A stretch of DNA of 64,000 bases from Yponomeuta sedellus (Eukaryota; Arthropoda; Insecta; Lepidoptera; Yponomeutidae), in contig OW203731.1 of NCBI GenBank assembly GCA_934045075.1, positions 11,695,198 to 11,759,197 on the forward strand, given 5' to 3'. Numbering within the stretch: position 1 is the first letter of the stretch; the number at the start of each line of letters is the position of its first letter. Under the pieces are notes generated by a model. That model was not told the DNA's origin. It made no database searches and saw only the letters and a list, made by a program, of their open reading frames with translations. This document shows, piece by piece, positions 11,940 through 24,900 of the stretch. The position numbers were made by a program, and so were the translations under genes.

Positions 11940-12110
11940 ATGTGAGAGTGCTTTTGCGGGCCCACGCCGCAGCGCCGCCGCCGCCGCACCGCACGCTGAC
12001 ATTATGGCCGCTTACATAACGAGACGACGCTGATTCCATCCGCAAAAGTAAAAGTGTTCCTCGGTTCGGTCGGGTTTCGAAACAATAACACGCTCAGCTG
12101 AAGAAGGATC
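11940..12110 (+). other. GC-rich (GCC)n-containing stretch in 5-prime intron
   Basis: A local GC-rich island with 'gccgccgccgccgcac' in otherwise AT-rich DNA, just upstream of the first coding exon. It could be an alternative promoter or an enhancer; nothing decides this. Confidence 0.3.
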
Positions 12111-12153
12111 ACACTACACGAAAATAACAATCCCCTTTGTTCTTTCACAGATC

Positions 12154-15100
12154 ATGCGGTGGCTAACGATAAGCTGTTTATTGTTACCAATAATATTAGC
12201 CAGCACGTCAGCGCAATGGTCATGGAGTGGCGGCGACAGAGAAAACCGAGAAATTGAAGAGAAGCCCAGTGAATTACTAAAAGGGGAAATGATTCAGGCC
12301 GAAGCTCAAGAGAAGAATTCTGAATCAAACGGCACGGTCCTCGACGGCATCGTTGACGAGCTGATCAGCAGCAAGCAGGGTAGGAGCTTGGGGGGCTTCG
12401 ATGATGTCTACAGCGACCCCACCATCAAAGAGGCATTGGACGCGGGTGATGACTTGGAAGCAAGGAACTTGATCAAGCAGCGATTGTGCACTCTTGGATT
12501 GATGCAAGTGAGTACACGGTTTTAACCACAAAATAATATCATATCTTATGCATTATCACTTTGTAATAATAAATGCATTCATATTCTTTATTCACGTGTA
12601 GGTTATGTTAAATGGTTTTTCTATTGCGTTTTCAGTGTGATGAAGATATCAACGAGAAACGCACGTACGTCTCGCCCGACGAATTGATCTATGCTCAGCC
12701 TGTCGACATCAAGCCTGTAGGTCAGCCTATTCCGTCGATTCAGATCCGCGGCCCGCCCCGATCCTACGGTTCACCCAAACCAGTGTCAATGTACTCACAT
12801 CGCCCACAGAAAATTCCGCCTAAGCGTATGGGTTACGGGGGACCTCCGCGGCCCGGCTTCTCTGAAAAGTATGGACAAGCCTCCGGCGCGAACTACCAAC
12901 AGCAATACCAGGGCAACGGCCTTTACAACGGATTCCATGGCGTGAATGAAAACAACTACGTCACCAAGCCGCCTACATACGGCAGCGACAGTCCTTACCT
13001 TTTCGAAAATAATAACAAGCCAAGTTTCAATAAAGTGCCCCAGCCGTCTTATGGATCCCACAGCGCTGCTAAACCTGAATCGACCGTACAGCAACACGTG
13101 CATCACCACTACGTACATGAAACTGGCAACAAGGAACCCAAGGTTATCATCAAGCCCGTGGCGATCCCAGTCGGCTCAGTCGGCTCCATCAACACACAAT
13201 CGCTAAACCAACAAGAGCCCGATATAATCACCGCCGGAGGAGCCGACTTCAGCGGTTTCGGTAACGGTAACGGAGGCTTCAAACCGATGACCGGAGCTTA
13301 CTCGCCAGACCGAAAACCATTCAACACCGAGACTATTTACGGATCGCAATACGGGCAGAATAACTATAACAAGGGATCTCCTAGTTTTGGACAACAATCC
13401 TTACCTGGGCCTTACAATCCTAATACGTTCGACGATCAGAAGTACGGCAATTCGTTGGGTTCTTACGCCAGTAATACTGACTTCTACAAGAAAGAACTTA
13501 ACGTTGGGTCTGGCAGCAATAACCTGTATAGTCAGGGACCTGCCACTTTTGGCTCTAACAACGGATACGAAAATTACCATGAAGGTAAAGCGCAAGGCTT
13601 GGAATGTGTTTGCGTGAACTACGACCAATGCCCAAGCCAAGAAATCATTGGCCGCAGAGACGACTTGTACCTTCCTATTGATCCACGTAACAAAGGCAGC
13701 GAGATAGTGGCTCTCACCGAAGAACAGCTAGACAACGTAACCGCTTCCGAAACACAAGACGAAACTGCCAAGATTGATACACAATCTAATTCAACTGAAG
13801 TAGAAACTAAGAAAGTTGCCAAGCGAGAAACTAAGGCTGAAGAAAAATCTGGTGAATCTACGAAGGAAATTGAACCGGTAAGTAATTAATACTACTTGGA
13901 CAAAAATCATAATTACGTACCACCGATTGTCATTTATCACTAACAGATCCTAATCACTACCCTTATCACACTCCTTAATATACCAAACTGATAGATGTCT
14001 TCCTTTCCATCACCACCACCGCCATAATCACCAAAACAAGTCTGGGGTAACACTAAGGGACAACACAATAGTAATTGCTGATATTCTGAGTAACTAGATC
14101 AGTTCGTAACAGCTTACAAAGAATCACTAAATATTGGGCCTAGAAATAAACCTAACACTACCTAAAACAATTTGACAAATAATTCACATGCGCATATATT
14201 ACTGCAGCGCTTCATTGGACTGGCCGGCTACGGCGGCAATCATAACGGCGGAAACCCCAACAAACAAGTGCAGCCCACGTTTGGTGTCTCTTTTGGGTTG
14301 CCCCAGCCTTCCTACGGTGGTTACCCTATAAATCCCTTTAACGCTAATCCCATACACAATCCCTACGGGCCAGCGCTCAATAGCGGCGGTCTCAACCTAG
14401 GCCTTGTATCCGTCAACCCTCTGCTTGCAGTGCAAGTGACCAAAAACGATTACGGTGAAAAAGTTGTGAAACCATTCGTCAATTTACATGTCACGCCCAA
14501 TGAGCACGTAGTTAACAAACTAGGTCATCTCTTCCATGAGAAGAAATCGTATTTGTTGAACAAACATGAACATTATCATCACCACAATCCGTACTACCAC
14601 GGGCCGATACATCACCCGCACTATGAGCCGCATATACACCACGCTCCTCACTATCCACCTCACTACCATGGTCCACCGACCTATCCTCCCCATCACGCCT
14701 CTATCTACTCCCCGCACTACAATAATTACGGATACGGAAAGGTTCACGCACACGTACCGGAACCACTTTCAAGTCATGATGATGACTACTACGATGATGA
14801 CACTGGCAATCATTACAACGACGAAGCATTAGATTACAACCCTGGATTTTTCAATCCTGGCTTTGAGCGATCAGCGAACACTAGTGTTGCAAATAACAAC
14901 AATCAGGGCAACTATGCTAACCGATACGCATACTCCCGCTCCTTCACCCTTCCTTCGCCTAAATCTGGGGCAAACCGGGGAGGACAGACCGTTCGATTTC
15001 CTTCAAGTAGAAAGAGGAGAGACCTCGAGAGCCCTAAAAACGAAACTATCCAAGAGGTAACATGTGAATACCAGTGAATGATTCCTCGATTCCCAAGCTC

Positions 15101-16114
15101 GACTAACCATTATGTTTTTTTCAGCGACAAGGTTATTTCGGACGTCCTTCGCAGCAACAGCAATGCAGAGCCAACCAAGTTTGCTGCCGCAGTCCCCTGC
15201 GCCCACAAGCAGCCAACAAGGGACAATGTGGCATCAGGCATTCTCAAGGAGTGAATGGCAGAATCAAGACGCCATCCTATGTCGATGGTGACAGTGAATT
15301 CGGAGAGTACCCATGGCAAGTCGCCATCCTAAAGAAGGACCCCAAGGAATCGGTTTACGTATGCGGAGGCACACTTATCGATGGACTTCACATCATGACC
15401 GCTGCTCATTGTGTCAAATCGTAAGTTTTTATCAGTTTATTACAAACTAAAACAAACATAAATGCATATCCCTCAACTAAAACATCCGTTTCCACTCTCA
15501 GGTACAAGGGCTTCGAGCTTCGCGTGCGCCTCGGCGAATGGGACGTGAACCACGACGTAGAGTTTTACCCCTACATCGAGAGAGATGTGCTGTCCGTCAT
15601 CGTGCATCCTCAGTACTACGCCGGGACCTTGGACAACGATCTCGCCATATTGAAGCTGGAGCACCCGGTGGAGTGGACCAAGTACCCTCATATCAGCCCG
15701 GCTTGCCTGCCCGACAAGTACACCGACTACGCCGGACAGAGATGCTGGACCACCGGATGGGGTAAAGACGCGTTCGGTGACTACGGGAAGTACCAGAACA
15801 TTCTGAAGGAGGTCGACGTGCCCGTGCTGGGTCACGGGCAGTGCCAGCAGCAGCTGCGCCAGACGCGGCTGGGATACAACTACGAGCTGAACCCTGGATT
15901 CTTGTGTGCGGGCGGAGAGGAGGGCAAGGACGCGTGCAAGGGAGACGGCGGCGGTCCGCTGGTTTGCGAGCGAGCCGGCACGTGGCAGCTGGTGGGCGTG
16001 GTCTCGTGGGGCATCGGCTGCGGTCAGCCCGGCGTGCCCGGCGTCTACGTCAAAGTTGCACACTACACCGACTGGATCCAACAAGTCACTGGAAGATATT
16101 CCAACTACAACTAA
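12154..16114 (+). CDS. scaf: Secreted CLIP-domain serine protease homolog, Scarface-like
   Basis: Five coding exons: 12154-12507, 12636-13877, 14208-15056, 15125-15420 and 15502-16114 (stop TAA), giving 1117 residues. All boundaries keep GT-AG and phase. Residues 1-20 are a signal peptide (MRWLTISCLLLPII...). Residues about 120-815 are low-complexity (Gly, Pro, Tyr, Asn, then His/Pro/Tyr-rich). A six-Cys CLIP signature is split: Cys442, 444 and 450 are in exon 2, Cys829, 835 and 836 in exon 4. The trypsin-fold domain spans about 861-1110. His910 (TAAHC) and Asp960 (DNDLAIL) are kept, but the Ser position is Gly1063 (GDGGGP), so it cannot act as a protease. Drosophila Scarface is such a protein; it acts outside the cell in epithelial morphogenesis and modulates JNK signalling. 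A PPAF2/masquerade-type homolog is the alternative. The gene symbol is a best guess. Confidence 0.85.
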
Positions 16115-16864
16115 CAATAGCACAACAAAAACCACGAATACTCCGAGTATTTATACAATGTTTTGAATCTCAATACGTCATTGTAAGTCAGATCAATGTT
16201 TGAAGATATTTTTTGATAAGTTAGTATTTGTACTTCATTAATTAATATTTATAATTTATTATAAGTAAGTACTTTGAATGGTAATATTCAGAGTGAACGA
16301 GTAAATGCGTGTAGCACGATTTTATAAAAAAAAATCAAGTTTTTACATATTAATACTTTTATTCTATTTTAGACAATCAAATAAGACTAGGTAGGTACTA
16401 TCTCACTGATTTACGGTGCTGAAAGTCTTTTACCAAGACATGTGCACTAAAACATTTACACCTTTATAACCTTTAGTGAGAAGCGTTCTATATTGTAGTG
16501 TGCAACGATAGCGCGTTTCCTTACAGCATTGAATTTGAACAGTAATGTTATTTTAAACCAATCGGTATTGCTGCTGATAAAGACAAGTAAGGCCTAATAC
16601 CTGTTTTCGAACTGCAAAGTTGCAGTAAGATGCCAAAGTACCACAAAATGGATAACTAACCTTTCTCCAATTAAAAAAGGACAACTCATTTCTTGGCATA
16701 CTTTTTGCTAGTTGGCTTACTACAAAGTTGATATGTTGTTGACAGAAAGTTATGACAGCACAAAGATTTTTGACCATTTGACACAAGTACAACAACAAAT
16801 CAATACAAACAATAACGATCTCTGATCTAAGGTTTTAGATAGGTAAAAGTTAACCAAACCAAAC
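16115..16864. other. 3-prime flank and spacer to next gene
   Basis: About 750 bp between the stop codon and the next start. AT-rich, with no canonical AATAAA that I could place confidently and no gene seen. Confidence 0.5.
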
Positions 16865-18887
16865 ATGGCAGGTACGGCACGAAAGGGGAAGAAGGTTGTG
16901 TCTGAAGCACCAACATTCACCCTCCCGGACAGCCTGCCATGTTCCGAGGTAGACTTCCCGATCTTGCTCAAAAAGAAGGTCTACGCTAATTGGAAAACCA
17001 TACTGAATGAAAGGGAACATCACCTGAAAGACATCGAAGAATTCAAAATGCGAGGGAAAGAGATCATTCCCAAGGCTCCATTTCTAAGTATTAATAGTCG
17101 AAAATACCTGGGCGACTCGAAGGAACCCCTTTGTCTCTTTATTGGCTGTTTAGTCCAATGGCCAAACTACCAGATTCAGTAGTTAAGTGATGCACGAAAC
17201 TGGAGTACTAGCCTGACTTTTGGTCAGGGATTGGACGAAATAGTAGGCTCTGTCGTCCAGTTGTAGGTAATGCATCGCTTAACTACAGCAACTGCGACGG
17301 AAAAGTAGTCTGTTGACCGAACTAGCATGCTCAGTAGTCCGGTGGTGAATCATCACCGAACTAGTGAGACGATAATCTCACCACACCGACCATGGGACGA
17401 AACAACCGAACTATTGAGTCCCGTGTTGCTTTTCACCTCCTTCGGTCTCTATAGTGACGTGTGAAACGCAGAAGTATGTACATTTCGGGACGTTCCTTCG
17501 GGGTGCCTATATACTTTCGGCGAGTTTTATATTAACAAGCTAGTTGAGACAAATTGTAGTCAATAGAACCAACAAATTATTTAAAGTTCGGATAGGGATG
17601 CTAATAACAAGCATTTTACATGATGGATGGACTTATCTTGAGCTTGACTCACGTCCGTATCTTGAGGGCAGGCGGAGACCAGTGTTGCTACAATCCTGGC
17701 AAAACCTCTTTGGCTAAATGATATTCAATCATTGGGTCATATCGAAATCTATCGAAATGCTCTTACATAGTTATATATTTAACGGGTCTAATAGCAATGA
17801 TTTATTACGTGAAACGTAATTACCTTAGTAATAATTCACGTCGGGAATTAAGGTAATTACGTTAATCCTAACAAATAAACGCGATTAGAATATAACTGTT
17901 TAATAGGTATATATCCCACATCGAAGTCCGATCATTTAAGGTATAAACATAGTAAATGTTAGTTATTTATATTCTCTAAAACACTCCATAAACGGCAAAT
18001 ACTCGTAAATAGTCTGTGATAGAGAGTCACGGGACGGTCACCCATCTTGCACCTGACCGCGCGTTTTGTTGCTTAACTCAAGTGATTGATTCCAATTACT
18101 CGGTTCGGTTAGGCCACGAGCGCTTCACACTCTTTTGCACAACCGAAGCATGGATCGAGATTTGGAAGAAATGGCCCTTTTTTCTACAGTCTTCTCCACC
18201 TAAGTAGTTTAAACATATACAGCCTTACTAATAAACTTGGTGTAAGTATTGTATAACTATGCAGTGTTTTGTCTCTTTTCTTCCAACTGAAAATTACATT
18301 CAAATGACGTCAACAAAACACTGTGTAACGATACCAGGCTTATACGGAGTTTATTAGTAAGAGCCATAAAGTTTATCCTCTAAATAGGTTTATAAAAAGA
18401 TGAACTATTGACAGAAACTGAGACCGACTACATCCAAAACGAGGTATTCAAATTGCTCATACCTGCGCTGGAGGAAACTCTGACCAAGGCCAAAATGTGG
18501 GAGGCTCTACACATCCAGAAGTGTTTCTTTAATGGAATCGATCACATCGCTCAAGTTAGTACCCAGTCCCTGCAAGTTACGTAGGCGGATAGTTAATTTG
18601 AATTAGATATGTCAATCGCTATTTGTAAAGGGTGAGGTACCTAAAAATGGTAAGGAAACCTGAGTAGCTGATCTGTTAACATACCCTAGCGCTTGTAGTT
18701 GCCAATCCGCGATGGGTAGTCTCATACTCTCTCTCTTTTCTCTCTCCCTGAGAATAGGCCTGTGTCCTGTATTAAGGCGTATACAGAGTGATAAAGAACT
18801 GATGCCCGAACCGTAAGCATTCTGGATATTTCAAACTAGGTACTTCTTCATTTTGCTAGGAAATCAATAAATTATTTGGATTAGTAA

Positions 18888-18942
<55 letters not shown>

Positions 18943-21900
18943 CTTACATACATACACATACATACATACATACATACATACATACATACATACATACATA
19001 CATACATACATACATACATACATACATACATACATACATACATACATACATACATACATACATACATACATACATACATACATACATACATACATACATA
19101 CATACATACATACATACATACATACATACATACATACATACATACATACATACATACATACATACATACATACATACATACATACATACATACATAACCT
19201 CACGCCTATATCTCAGAGGGGTAGGCAGAGACCAGGGACTGCCACTTGCCACGATCCTGACAGATCACCTTCGCTTCATCAACGTTCATAAGTCGTTGCA
19301 TGCACGCACGCCGGTTCCGGGTACTTTTTATCTTTGCTTTTGCTAATACATCCCCTATTTGGTCGATGTATGTCCGCCTGGGACGTCTCTTACCAGCCCT
19401 TCCACTCACATTCACAATATATATTTGTTTCGTCAATCTTTCTTCCATCATCCTCTCCACATGTCCAAACCAACGCAACATTCCTTTGTAGTCACTACAC
19501 CCTCTGTCAGTCCACAACGTTCTCTAATCAGACTATTGCGTATCCTGTCATTCAAAGTAACACTATACATACTTCTCAAGGACCTCATTTCTACTCCATT
19601 CATTCTACTTTCCTGCTTCTTTTGCCACACCCAAGTCTCGCTACCATACTTAAGTGTTGGGACCAGCACACCATTATGAATAGCCAATCTAGCTCTTTTG
19701 GAGATGTTTCGGCTGCACACAATGGAGTGCAAGGCACCGTTTACACAATTTCCCGCTTTTACTCTTCTTTCTATATCACCTTCACACTTTCTATCCCTCG
19801 TAAACAGGCTCCCCAAATAGACAAATTCTTTTACCTACTTGTTCCACTCTTTCGCCTCTAATCGTTATTAAAATATTTGCTAATATTTAATTTTAAACAC
19901 CCGGATTCTTGTACACGAAAAATCTGTTAATTTATCTACTGTTAAGAGCTGTCAATCGCTTTTTTTTCCTTTGGACAACATATTTTGTTAGTAACATATC
20001 AATAAATATTTTGTCGAAAGGGAAACAGGAGTTTAGTGCCTATAACTGTGTCAAAAAGTACAAAAACATTATTATCTATCTACTTACTAGACTGAGTAGT
20101 AGGATAATACAATTCACGCCTTTTGTGGCGCTAAAATAATTAACTGTTAAGTGTACGAGAAACGGGGTCCTAGAAACATAATGTGAATCGTAAGTGGGCT
20201 CACCACCCCTTCTAGATCCATAATGAATATGGTCAATGGATCTATTGAGATTGAGGCTTCAAATAGTAGCAGAAGTAGTACCTACCAAATAGTACCTACC
20301 AGAAGTACCGACCTTCAAATAGTACCTACCAGAAGTAGATTGATAAAGTGAAATTACAGATATTTCTTAACATGAGAGACTGCGGTCACAAGTTCTGCAT
20401 AAAATACAAATATTTTTTTCCAGCTTTTATGGAACAACAATCCACGATATCCAATTAGAAAGTCTGATAATTTGCATATTTTCAATATGCCATGGACGCA
20501 AGCATATTTAAAAGAAAAGTATGTACTTATCTTTTAAATTAAATTATATAGTTCTAAGATATTTTTAAGTAAAACTAATATTTCTACCACAGTCCTCGTC
20601 CATACTATCCCAAGTCATGGCTTTGGCCAGAAGAATATGCCGCGGTTATAATACAAAAGACCGTTAGGAGATACTTTGTGCAGAGAGAAGACGAAGTACA
20701 GGAAATGCGTGAATTCTGGAAGGTAAGATTATTACTAGTTTCTTGTTCCTCTTTTTCACGTAATTATCTCAATCATAGTCATGTTACCTGTGAACTGCGT
20801 GCGTTCTTTCTTATTCATCTCTAATTTTGATGCCTTCATTAGCTTATTGTGTCCTAATTTTTCTACGTATTCATCATCATTATTATCATAATCAGCCAGT
20901 GTCAGTCCACTGTTGGACATAGGCCCATGTTTATACTATTTTTATTTTTAATGCACTAACCCGTGCTAAGGAAATAAATAGGTTTTTAAAATAGGCCCAT
21001 GTATTAAAACCTTGTAATAGATAATCTAGTCAAACTAGGAAACGAACTTTTGTAGTTTGGCTCGGGTCTTGGATGTTTTATCTATGTATTTATTGTATTA
21101 AATGTATCGTCGAGTTAGCACCTAAAACACAAGTCATTTAGTTGTACTTAGTATAGGGCTAACAAGACTGTGTAATATGTCCAAGAATATTTCGATTCAA
21201 TCCAAAATAAATGTGTTTCATACTAAGCTTGTTGGAAGTCAATGTCCTGTGTAATATGTCCAAGAATATTTCGATTTCGATTCAATCAAAAATAAATGTG
21301 TTTCATACTAAGCTTGTTGGAAGTCAATACCCAATACCAGGCTTTTACGAGGGCTGCTACTTATGTATGCGGAATAGAAAAAATAAACAATGTATATGGC
21401 TAAATATGCTTTTGTTTTGTTTTTCAAAGTATTCTCCACTATGATCGATGCACTTTTGCATTCGATGAAACCAATTTGTAAAACACTTTTTCCACTCTGA
21501 TTGAGGTATCTCCAAAACGTGCTGTTTGAACGCATCCAGGGCGTCTTCACGGGTCGAAAATCGTTGACCACGTAATTTATTCTTTACATTTGGGAATAAA
21601 TAGAAATCATTGGGTGCCAAATCAGGGCTGTACGGTGGATGACCCATCAATTCTATTTTTTGACCATCCAAAAATGTACTTGTTTCCTGAGATGTATGAC
21701 AGCTGGCATTGTGATGGTGAAGTATGATTCTGCGTCGCTGGTTGTTTTGGCGTATTTCTTCAAATACTTCCGGCAAATAAATGGTCGTGTACCACTCCGA
21801 ATTAACCGTTCTGCGATTCTCCAGTGGTATTGTAGCCGCATGGCCATTAATACCAAAAAAGCAGGCCACCAATTGCTTTACAGTGCTTTTTGCACGAGCC

Positions 21901-24900
21901 ACTTTCATAGGGTTCGGCTCATTTTGAAACACCCAAACTGTTGATTGTTGTTTAGTTTCGGGATCGTACGCGTAGATCCAGGATTCGTCACCTGTGTAGA
22001 TAATTATAAACATATTTTGAGTCGCCTCCGTTGAATTTTTTCAAGGCTTTCTTGCACCATTCGACGCGAGCATCTTTTTGATCCTGAGTTAAGTTGTGCG
22101 GGATCCAACGCGAACAAAGGTTAAGGGGCATTTTGTTCGGACCTGTGACCCACCAGCGATCACTAACGAATTTACTCAGAGTATGCTAAAGACCATAAAT
22201 ACTACCCACTGAGATCTGTCACATTCCTCAAAACTATGAGAAAAAAATTTTTGCAAAATAATAACTTATATAAAAAAAATCGAATCGAATATATTTCAGC
22301 AGTGCCGATTTTATAGAGTACATTTTTAGGCAAAAACAGTTAAAGCAGCATTTTTACCACAGCTGTCTGACACCAAATAATAGCTTGATCTAGCTATAAA
22401 AATGCTAAGTTGGCGAGTCAGCGCACAGTGAAACCGGTATTGGCCCAATACCGGTTTCACTGTGCGCTGACTCGCCAACTTAGCATTTTTATAGCTAGAT
22501 CAAGCCTTATTGTGTGAAAGAGAGGGCTGCTAACCTCTGTACTGTAGTGTGTATTGCGCCTTACGAGCGCCAGAAAGCCTAAAACAGTTAGTAGTAATGA
22601 TTGAAAATATATAATTGGGAAAAATATACATTTTGTGTTGAACAACATAACTTTTTTTCTTCATACATTTGGGTTAAAATAAAAACATTCCGTGAAATGG
22701 TAACCCTAACCCTTCAAAACGAACCACATTTGAATAATGGTCGTGAACTTTGATGTACCGGGTCAAAAATGCCCGGTTACCTTTGCTCGTCATACATAAT
22801 AAAATATGCCCAGAATAGCCTCTATCTCGCGATGCGTAACATGGCGGTCTTGCATTATTAGTTTTCGCACAGCTTCAATATTTTATGCCACACCTGGCAA
22901 GAAAGTGGCTTTTTCCGCACGCTGCGCGTACGGAAAAAGCCGCTTTCTGGCCAAGTGTAGACATAAAAAGATGTACACAACACGGGAGGTAATAAAGAAA
23001 GCTCTCGATCGCATATTTACGTCCCTCGCTTGCAGCTCGGGCCGCAAACTTCTGCGATCTCGGCCTTTCTTTGTATTACCACCCTAGTTGTGTAATGTAC
23101 TATTATAACATATTTGCTCGTAAAGTGGTTGTAATTACACCAATTTTAATATCGTAATGTATCTCATTACGTACTTGTGCGATAATGTAATGTAAAAGGC
23201 ACGTGTTTTTTTTTTAATAAAGTTTTAAGATACTCCGTCTAAAAATGAACGATACTTTTAAAAATCTTAGCAAAGAGGTTTTATGTCAAGAAAGTGGTCA
23301 ATATTTTATGAATAAAATTAACTTTGGGAAATAAAATATAACAAATAAACATTTAATTCTTTAATTTAATTAATTTTGACAATAAATTACAACCATTTAT
23401 CTGTAACAAAAACACAAAAATATTAATTTACTTTATTAGTAATACTGGCGGTTTTTGTACCTTTGCCTAAAAAAAAAGTTGATGCGCGCGCATCGCTTAT
23501 TTGTGGACAAGTAAAAATAAATCCGCGCGCTTTTTCTTTTCGATGTATTGTTTTTATTTGAAAATGTCGTCAAGTAGTGATGATAACAAAGTCAGTTTTA
23601 TTAATTTCCTCGTAAATATGTTATAAAACGTCGTATGACATACGTGCGCTTTGAAAATTACAGCCTCTGCTTCCTTCCTCGCCGATGGCTCGGGCTAGTA
23701 ATATCGCCTCGGCTGTAATTTTCAACTTACCGCACTTATATCATAATGTACTATTGTGGCACAACCAACGATTTCGGGCGACCTTCTTTAACTTCGTCCG
23801 TGAGCTTACTGCGCCCGCGATTAAACTCACTAAACCAGTGATAGGGACACAGTCGTTTTTGATGGAGCTTCACCACCAAAAGTCGAAGTTAAATTGATCT
23901 ACGCACTGTTGTTGCGTTAAACCACGTCGAAAATCGTAATAAATCATAGCACGAATATTTTCACGAGTGAGTTCCATTTTTTCAGCGATATGACATTTTA
24001 AACCCAACAAAAACAAAACACTAACGTATATAAGAGAAAAATATTAGCGGCCAGTACTTAAAAAAAAAACGAATTTGACCATGGAGGTCAGACATTGCGT
24101 TTAAAATTATTGGAATCCCAGATTCCGCATACATAAGTAGCAGCCTATGTATAATGGCACGAATTCAACAATTTACTTACGTACTTACATGATCGTATTC
24201 TAACATACAATGGACAGCCGATAATTTTTTACAGGTTATAAGAATAATAATATTTATTTGCTAGCATTCACAGTTGCATAGTCGCCGGTAAAGTAACCGG
24301 GTATAGTTCAAAGTATAAAGCTTGCGGAATGATAAATGGTACCTATTCCTTTTCTAAAAAGAGCGACACGTGCAAGACAAAAATTTTTATATGTCTTTTA
24401 GTTCAGCCTTTATCGGTTTCTTTTCAAGCGTATCCATCATGATAAACATACCGTGATGGAGGCCGTGGGTTCGGTCTCACCAGGGGCCGCCGCACATTTG
24501 TACAAATGGCCTCAATCTGAGTGTATTTCCATGTTTGATCTCCTTGCCTGGTTACCAAAGCACAGGGTATCCAGCTTGGAACCAGGACAAGTGATTGTGT
24601 TGTGTGGTTTTTTTTATGTAGCCTATACAGGATGTCTCATTCAAATCGGTCAGTATGGGAAAGTCTGAAACTATAAGATATACGAAGATCTGTTCTGAGG
24701 AACCATGTCATCGATTTTAATAACAAGAAAAACTGCATTCGTACATTTTAAAAAACATCTGTACTCTGTTCGGGAATCGAACCCGGTTGTTTTGAAAAAA
24801 AAAAACATAAAAAACGTAAAAGTAGTAGTAGTAGTAGTTACTCACTGACAGGTTGCCTCGCACCTCCATTCCTTGTCCACGGTCTGTGTTCGCGTGCGCG

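Larger units (their letters stand above)
21352..24145 (-). mobile_element. mariner transposon split by later DNA
   Basis: Inverted ends 'ggctgctacttatgtatgcg' at 21352 and its reverse complement ending at 24145. On the minus strand the N-terminal part of the transposase (MELTRENIRAMIYY...) lies at about 24000-23750 and the C-terminal part (CSRWIPHNLT, TGDESWIYAYDP, HPPYSPDLAPNDF) at about 22140-21357. Between them, 22200-23750 is unrelated sequence and some 90 bp of coding sequence is missing. Frameshifts lie near 22010, so it is dead. Confidence 0.85.

Noticed and set aside
12795..13118. Antisense frame within exon 2 of the protease homolog
   Set aside because: Low-complexity shadow of the sense frame.
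15473..16135. 220-codon open frame antisense to the protease exon
   Set aside because: Shadow of the GC-rich coding exon 5; no domain, no splice partners, and the sense strand encodes a clear trypsin fold.
18856..19252. Open frames of MYVC repeats up to 115 codons
   Set aside because: They are translations of the (CATA)n microsatellite in all three antisense frames and have no start context or domain.
24765..24795. tRNA T-arm-like string
   Set aside because: Only the T-arm is present; no D-arm or acceptor can be built.
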